Of a stretch of 64,000 nt of DNA, positions 59,489 to 64,000 are shown piece after piece. The DNA comes from Pseudomonas sp. PIC25. GTDB lineage: Bacteria; Pseudomonadota; Gammaproteobacteria; Pseudomonadales; Pseudomonadaceae. The notes below the pieces were generated by a model that made no database searches, was not told the DNA's origin, and worked only from the letters and a program-made list of their open reading frames with translations. Numbering within the stretch: the first letter of the stretch is position 1; every line of letters begins with the position of its first letter. Location: NCBI RefSeq assembly GCF_002286785.1, contig NZ_MUJY01000086.1:1-64000 (forward strand), given 5' to 3'. The position numbers and the translations under genes were made by a program.

Positions 59489-60499
59489 ATGACCAGCCTG
59501 ACCGTTCGCCACCCACAACTACGCAGCCAGTTGCTCGCACTGCGCGATGCCTATGCGCAGCCCCGCCCCTGGCGCTCCACCTGGCAACTGGCAAGCACCC
59601 TGGTGCCGCATTTCGTGCTGACCTGGCTGACCTACCGCCACTGGAACGGGCCGTTGTGGATCACCCTGGCCCTGCTCTATGCCAACAGCCTGTTCCTCAA
59701 CCGCCTGTTCGTGCTGTTCCACGACCTCATGCACGGCTCGATGTACCGCTCGCGGCGGCTGGGCAACCTGCTCGGCACCCTGACCAGCCTGCTGCTGTTC
59801 ATGCCGGCCCATCACTGGCAGTACGAGCATAACTTCCACCACGCCAGTTCCAACGACCTCGGCCGGCGCGGCTACGGCGACATGCCGCTGCTGACGGTGC
59901 GCGAGTATCACGCTCTGCCCCCCTGGCGACGTCTGTGCTACCGGGTGCTGCGGCATCCGCTGTTCCTCTTCGGCCCGCATGCACTGTACAAGCTGGTGCT
60001 CTTCCCAAGGGTGGTGGCCAACCCGGCCTGGCCGGTGCGAGTGAAGCGCTCGGTGTACCTGACCAACCTGGCGCTGCTGGCGATCTTCCTCGGCCTCTGG
60101 GCGGCCGGGCTGGAGCGGCTGTTCTGGATCCAACTGGCGAGCTTCGCCATCAGCACACCGACCACGGTGTTCCTCTTCTACATCAACCACCACTTCGAGC
60201 AGTCGCAGTGGCGCGCGCCGGCCCAGTGGAATTTCGTCGACGCGGCGCTGCGCGGCACCTCGGTGCTGATCTATCCGCCCTGGATGCGCTGGTTCGCCGC
60301 CGGCATCGGCATGCACTGCATGCACCACCTGGTGCCGAAAATCCCCAACTACAACCTGGAGCGCTGCTGGAAGGAAAGCCCGCTGTTCGACCAGGCCACG
60401 GTGATCCCCTTCCGCGACAGCCTGGCGGCGACCCGGCTGCGCCTTTGGGACGAGGACAAGCAGCGCTACGTGGGCGCCGAGGGCTATCGGCGTGGCTGA
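59489..60499 (+). CDS. Membrane fatty acid desaturase-type di-iron oxygenase (second)
   Basis: This 336-residue protein has about four membrane segments and the three His boxes HDLMH (about residue 77), HNFHH (about 112-116) and HCMHH (about 275-279), followed by LVPKIPNYNL, an end common to acyl-lipid desaturases. It starts two bases after the preceding stop and closes the operon. It is closer to acyl-lipid desaturases than the first desaturase is. Acceptor, carrier and regiochemistry are unknown. Confidence 0.85.
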   Translation: MTSLTVRHPQLRSQLLALRDAYAQPRPWRSTWQLASTLVPHFVLTWLTYRHWNGPLWITLALLYANSLFLNRLFVLFHDLMHGSMYRSRRLGNLLGTLTSLLLFMPAHHWQYEHNFHHASSNDLGRRGYGDMPLLTVREYHALPPWRRLCYRVLRHPLFLFGPHALYKLVLFPRVVANPAWPVRVKRSVYLTNLALLAIFLGLWAAGLERLFWIQLASFAISTPTTVFLFYINHHFEQSQWRAPAQWNFVDAALRGTSVLIYPPWMRWFAAGIGMHCMHHLVPKIPNYNLERCWKESPLFDQATVIPFRDSLAATRLRLWDEDKQRYVGAEGYRRG

Positions 60500-60578
60500 T
60501 ACCGGTCGTCAGCGCGGCTCTTTTCCGCCGGGGCGCTGTCTACCTTTAGGTATGTTTTTCCACAGCAGGAGGCAAATA

Positions 60579-60890
60579 ATGACCACCACCCCGCTGGATA
60601 TCGATGCCGCCATGAAGCTTGCGTCCGAAGCCTTCCAACCCTACGGGTGCGTGACCAGCGCCAACCCCGAGGACGACAGCTTCGGCTTCACCGTGATGAG
60701 CAGCGCCGGAGCGGAGGTGCTCGCCGTGCCGCACGTACCGCGCACCCAGTACGCCAACCCGCTGCGGCTGTGCGGCGTGATCGAACAGGCGCGGCTGGAT
60801 CTCCTGCACAAGGGCTGCCATCTCGATCCCTGGACCATGCCCTACATCACCGATCCTTCGGCGATTCCGGAGACACCGCCGAATTACTAG
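60579..60890 (+). CDS. Small conserved-looking protein, unrecognised
   Basis: This 103-residue protein has a strong ribosome-binding site (AGGAGG, six bases before the ATG at 60579). It is acidic and soluble, with alternating helix and strand, and carries Cys residues in YGCVTS, LRLCGVI and HKGCHLD. No family is recognised. It lies 79 bases after the lipid operon in the same direction with no clear terminator between, so it may be its last gene or an independent unit. Confidence 0.65.
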   Translation: MTTTPLDIDAAMKLASEAFQPYGCVTSANPEDDSFGFTVMSSAGAEVLAVPHVPRTQYANPLRLCGVIEQARLDLLHKGCHLDPWTMPYITDPSAIPETPPNY

Positions 60891-61268
60891 GCGGGTCCCT
60901 TCATTCGCGGATGAATCCGCCCCCGCAAACGGAGCGCAGCACCAGGCCGCTTTGGTAGGAGCCAGCTCTGCTGGCGATGCTTCCGTGTGGCCGCCTTCGC
61001 CAGCAGAGCTGGCTCCTACATAAAGCAAAGCACGCTCGGCGACGCATCCGTAGGAGCGAAATTCATTCGCCCAAAGGGCCCCGGACCAGCGAGCACATGG
61101 GCGGGCGACACCGCGCATGGCTCCAGGTTCCCTGCCGTCAATCGGCCTTTCGATACTGTGAGCCAATGCCCAGCCTGGCTCATTCCATCCGAAACTTTCG
61201 ATATTCCTCCCGGTCGGTTCTAGGAAGCGGGCCCGTCCGCGCCCGACCTGCCGACAGGAGGATGCCGC
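60891..61268. repeat. REP cluster upstream of egtB
   Basis: A REPIN occupies 60955-61019: GTAGGAGCCAGCTCTGCTGG faces CCAGCAGAGCTGGCTCCTAC. Single units flank it (CATTCGCGGATGAATCCGCC about 60902-60921, GTAGGAGCGAAATTCATTCG about 61050-61069). Further on, GAGCCA (61160-61165) faces TGGCTC (61176-61181), and CTTTCGATA occurs twice (about 61147 and 61194). The stretch 61080-61268 should hold the egtB promoter. Confidence 0.75.
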
Positions 61269-62564
61269 ATGCCCAATCTCGCCCGCGAGCCACAGGAACG
61301 GCTCGCCGCGGATCGCTTCCATGAGCTGTTCGTTCGATTCCAGGCCGTCCGCGCCACCAGCGAGGCGATCTGCGCGCCGCTGGCCATCGAAGACTTCGTC
61401 GTCCAGAGCATGCCCGACGTCAGCCCGCCGAAGTGGCATCTGGCGCATGTGAGCTGGTTCTTCGAGGCATTCATCCTGCAACCCTACCTGCGCGGCTATC
61501 AGCCCCTCGATCCACGCTACGACCACCTGTTCAACTCTTACTACCAGACCCACGGCACGCCGTTTCCCCGCGCCAACCGGGGCCTGCTGTCGCGACCGAC
61601 GGTGAGCCAGGTCTACAGCTATCGCCAGCACGTCGACCTGGCCATCGGCGACCTGCTCGCGCATCCGCCCGCCGAACATGCCGAGGAGATCGCCCGCCGC
61701 GTGGAGCTGGGTCTGCAGCACGAACAGCAACACCAGGAACTGCTGTTGATGGACATCAAACACATCCTGGCGCAGAACCCGCTGCTGCCGGCCTATCGCA
61801 GCGATTTGCGCCCCGCTCCGTTGCAGGCGGCCGGGATGACACGCTGGCAACGCTATCCCAGCGGCCTGCGGCAGATCGGCCACGGCGGCGACGGCTTCGC
61901 CTTCGATTGCGAGACGCCCCGCCACCGCCAGTTCCTCGAGGATTTCCGCGTGGCCAGCCGGCCGGTGACCAACGGCGAGTACCTCGCCTTCATCGAAGAC
62001 AAGGGCTATGAGCGTTCCGACCTCTGGCTGGCCGACGGCTGGACGCTGAGTCGCCAGGCCGGCTGGCGGGCGCCGCTGTACTGGCAACGTGTGGACGGCG
62101 CTTGGTGCGAGATGACCCTCGGCGGCCTGCGTCCGCTGGATCATGAGGCGCCGGTCTGCCACGTCTCCTTCTTCGAGGCCGATGCCTTCGCCAGTTGGGC
62201 CGGCGCGCGCCTGCCGAGCGAGGCGGAGTGGGAAGTCGCCGCCCAAGGCATGCCGGTGCGCGGCAATTTCCTCGAAACCGACTATCTGCAACCCGTCGCG
62301 GCCACGACCGCCAGCGAGATGCCCGGACAGTTGTTCGGCGACGTCTGGGAATGGACCGCCAGTGCCTACCGCCCTTACCCCGGCTTCCGCCCGTTGCCCG
62401 GCAGCCTGGGCGAATACAACGGTAAGTTCATGTCCGGACAGATGGTTCTGCGCGGCGGGTGTTGCGCGACGCCGCAGAGCCACGTCCGCGCCAGTTACCG
62501 CAACTTCTTCTATCCCGGCATGCGCTGGCAGTTCGCCGGGCTGCGCCTGGCCAGGGAGGCATGA
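61269..62564 (+). CDS. egtB: Ergothioneine biosynthesis sulfoxide synthase EgtB
   Basis: This 431-residue non-haem iron enzyme joins a thiol (gamma-glutamylcysteine or cysteine) to hercynine as a sulfoxide. The DinB-like N-terminal domain holds the iron histidines, WHLAHVSWFFE (about residue 56) and HEQQHQELLLMDIKH (about 150-165). The C-terminal domain (about 200-431) is of the formylglycine-generating/sulfatase-modifying type: PVTNGEYLAFIED, LPSEAEWEVAAQG, GDVWEWTASAY, and VLRGGCCATP. AGGAG lies eight bases before ATG 61269. It overlaps egtD by four bases. Confidence 0.92.
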   Translation: MPNLAREPQERLAADRFHELFVRFQAVRATSEAICAPLAIEDFVVQSMPDVSPPKWHLAHVSWFFEAFILQPYLRGYQPLDPRYDHLFNSYYQTHGTPFPRANRGLLSRPTVSQVYSYRQHVDLAIGDLLAHPPAEHAEEIARRVELGLQHEQQHQELLLMDIKHILAQNPLLPAYRSDLRPAPLQAAGMTRWQRYPSGLRQIGHGGDGFAFDCETPRHRQFLEDFRVASRPVTNGEYLAFIEDKGYERSDLWLADGWTLSRQAGWRAPLYWQRVDGAWCEMTLGGLRPLDHEAPVCHVSFFEADAFASWAGARLPSEAEWEVAAQGMPVRGNFLETDYLQPVAATTASEMPGQLFGDVWEWTASAYRPYPGFRPLPGSLGEYNGKFMSGQMVLRGGCCATPQSHVRASYRNFFYPGMRWQFAGLRLAREA

Positions 62565-63526
62565 GCATGACCGTGCACTTCCACGACCAGCGCCAACGCG
62601 CTGCCTGCGCCTCGCTGCGCGATGAGACGCTGGCCGGCTTCGCCACCGATCCCAAGGCCGTGCCGCCGAAGTTCTTCTACGACCGGCGCGGTTCCGAGCT
62701 GTTCGAGGCGATCTGCTGCCAACCGGAGTACTACCCGACGCGCACCGAAGAAGCCATTCTCGCCCGCGCCGCCCACGACATCGCCGAGATCGCCGGGCGG
62801 GACACCAATCTGGTGGAACTGGGCAGCGGCGCCAGCCGCAAGGTGCGCCTGCTGCTGGAAGCGCTGCATCCGGCCAGCTACCTGGGGATCGACATTTCCA
62901 AGGATTTCCTGCTCGACAGCACGCAGCGCCTGGCCAACGACTATCCCTGGCTCGACGTGCATGCGGCCTGCGCCGACTTCTCTCAACCGATGACGTTGCC
63001 GGAAGGCTTCGACGACCATCATCCGCTGGCGTTCTTTCCCGGCTCCAGCATTGGCAACTTCGACCCGGAAGACGCCCGGCGCTTCCTCGGCAACATCCAC
63101 GAGCTATTGCCGGAGGGTGGCGGCCTGTTGATCGGCGTCGATCTGGTGAAGGACAAGGACATCCTGGAGGCCGCCTACAACGACGAGGCCGGCGTCACGG
63201 CGGCCTTCAACCGCAACCTGCTGGAACGCATCCGCCAGGAACTGGACAGCGACATCGACCCCAGCCGCTTCGAGCACCATGCGTTCTACAACGAAGCGGC
63301 GTCACGCATCGAAATGCACCTGATTAGCCCGGAGGCGCAGCAGGTGCGTATCGAAGAAACGTGCTTCGACTTCACCGCCGGCGAAAGCCTGCACACGGAG
63401 AACTCCTACAAATACACCGCCGCCAGCTTCCGCGACCTGGCCGGCAGCGCCGGTTTCGACACGGTGGCCACCTGGACCGATCCGAGGGAGCTGTTCAGCG
63501 TGCATTACCTGCAGCGCGTGGCGTGA
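62561..63526 (+). CDS. egtD: L-histidine N-alpha-methyltransferase EgtD
   Basis: This 321-residue SAM-dependent enzyme trimethylates histidine to hercynine, the first step of ergothioneine synthesis. Family blocks are visible: PPKFFYDRRGSELFEAIC, EYYPTRTE, LVELGSGASRKVRLLL (SAM site), FFPGSSIGNF, and LLIGVDLVKDKD with AYND. The substrate-binding end EENSYKY-type is present as HTENSYKY. It starts inside the egtB stop codon (ATGA); MTVHF at 62567 is an alternative start. A REP unit (63559-63584) follows. No egtA, egtC or egtE is visible here. Confidence 0.94.
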   Translation: MSMTVHFHDQRQRAACASLRDETLAGFATDPKAVPPKFFYDRRGSELFEAICCQPEYYPTRTEEAILARAAHDIAEIAGRDTNLVELGSGASRKVRLLLEALHPASYLGIDISKDFLLDSTQRLANDYPWLDVHAACADFSQPMTLPEGFDDHHPLAFFPGSSIGNFDPEDARRFLGNIHELLPEGGGLLIGVDLVKDKDILEAAYNDEAGVTAAFNRNLLERIRQELDSDIDPSRFEHHAFYNEAASRIEMHLISPEAQQVRIEETCFDFTAGESLHTENSYKYTAASFRDLAGSAGFDTVATWTDPRELFSVHYLQRVA

Positions 63527-63558
63527 GCGGAACCAAGGCTAACGAACGCCGCGCGCTT

Positions 63559-63584
63559 TTCGTGGGAGCCAGCTCTGCTGGCGA
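63559..63584. repeat. Single REP unit
   Basis: GTGGGAGCCAGCTCTGCTGG and the following CGATG form one REP unit between egtD and the convergent partial gene. It is the same family as the units at 119-234 and 60955-61019. Confidence 0.75.
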
Positions 63585-63621
63585 TGCTTCGCAGCCGAAC
63601 CGCAGCACCGCACCCTTTCCG

Positions 63622-64000
63622 CTACACCACGCCCATACCGTTCGCCAGGTCGTCGAAGATTTCCGGCACCAGCGCCGCCGTATCCTTTTCATCCAGGCGT
63701 CGACGGGCCTCGGCACTGGATTCGGAGGTGCCGCCGATCAGGCGCAGCAACCGTAGCCCGCGTTCTGTCAGGACGAAGTTTTCCCCGGTACCGCCACGTT
63801 CCTCCGGACGGGGTTCGATGAAGCCGCCGTTGAACAGCACGGCTTCGTAATCCGCCGCGTCCTGCTTCATGGCGTCCAGGTTGCCCACCGGCAACCCGGC
63901 AGCCGAATGCTCCTGCGCCAGCTCTTCGGCATAGGCGCGCGGCGCGAAATTCTTACCCGCGGACTCCTGGACCTTGAGCAGCAGGCGTTCGATGAGATCC
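63622..64000 (-). CDS. C-terminal end of a protein of unknown function (partial)
   Basis: The frame is open from the window edge (64000) to a stop at 63622. It encodes about 125 C-terminal residues, starting near DLIERLLLKVQESAGKNF. A TTG at 63892 is internal and unlikely to be the start. The visible part is acidic and helical, with a segment ENFVLTERGLRLLRLIGG reminiscent of a small winged helix, then a charged tail. I do not recognise the family. The gene starts outside the window. Confidence 0.6.
   Translation of the reverse strand, partial: DLIERLLLKVQESAGKNFAPRAYAEELAQEHSAAGLPVGNLDAMKQDAADYEAVLFNGGFIEPRPEERGGTGENFVLTERGLRLLRLIGGTSESSAEARRRLDEKDTAALVPEIFDDLANGMGVV

Noticed and set aside
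53667-60499. A polyyne or polyunsaturated fatty acid synthase cluster
   Set aside because: There is no acyl-carrier protein, acyl-AMP ligase, thioesterase or ketosynthase, which such clusters need.
63892-63894. TTG as the start of a complete 90-residue gene at the window end
   Set aside because: The frame continues open with protein-like sequence to the edge, so the gene is partial.

Overview
The window is a GC-rich chromosomal segment of a Pseudomonas, inferred from gene content and order. An elaB/yqjD-type membrane operon, dgt, yggL, dacB, rlmL, rmf, pyrD, an alpha/beta hydrolase, a 1620-residue gdhB, the moxR-bat operon and moeA/moaB follow each other much as I remember them from the P. 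aeruginosa group. The intergenic REP repeats of the form GTAGGAGCCAGCTCTGCTGGCGA also fit. No rRNA, tRNA, CRISPR array, integrase or intact insertion sequence was seen. I cannot name the species.

Layout. 1-4374: terminators, a REP pair, an ammonium transporter, a three-gene membrane-protein operon and an EAL protein. 4371-13048: DUF1232 protein, dgt, a FUSC-like membrane protein, a large Cache-HAMP-GAF-HD-GYP sensor, yggL and dacB (PBP4). 13169-22488: a CHASE-PAS-GGDEF protein, rlmL, rmf, pyrD, a DUF2835 protein, one unrecognised gene, and a small phage-like regulatory module (XRE protein and excisionase-like protein, divergent around a palindrome). 22587-30772: an alpha/beta hydrolase whose signal-peptide start looks frame-disrupted, gdhB, a secreted expansin-like protein with a cellulose-binding-like tail, and a periplasmic haem protein. 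31137-37962: moxR-DUF58-DUF4381-batA-batB/TPR-batD. 37984-41137: an MFS exporter, moeA and moaB. 41461-46104: a nitric-oxide detoxification module (norR divergent from ytfE/dnrN and a single-subunit quinol NO reductase), with a sigma-54 promoter and three NorR boxes readable in the DNA. 46494-53314: an orphan choline/betaine-binding protein, a MITE-like palindromic element, exonuclease III, a dense REP cluster and the giant helicase lhr, which carries an in-frame REP palindrome. 53667-60499: the most novel part, a tight five-gene operon. 60579-64000: a small unrecognised gene, a REP pair, egtB-egtD for ergothioneine, and the end of an unidentified gene.

The five-gene operon encodes: (1) a fusion of a class III PLP aminotransferase with a domain resembling cyanobacterial acyl-ACP reductase, including its active-site-like Cys; (2) a membrane desaturase with three His boxes; (3) a PF10118-like, probably di-metal, helical protein; (4) a DUF2156/MprF-type aminoacyl-transferase-like protein; (5) a second desaturase. 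The simplest reading is acyl-ACP or acyl-CoA to fatty aldehyde to long-chain amine, with desaturation or other oxidation of the chain and possibly aminoacylation of the amine, giving an undescribed aminolipid. This chemistry is inferred from domains. A perfect CRP/Vfr-type box and an 8+8 palindrome lie upstream.

The NO module works as a unit: NorR senses NO and activates the sigma-54 promoter for the RIC-type di-iron repair protein and qNOR. The Mo-cofactor genes lie next to it but face away. Cyclic-di-GMP turnover is represented by three large proteins (EAL, HD-GYP, GGDEF), each attached to sensory domains.
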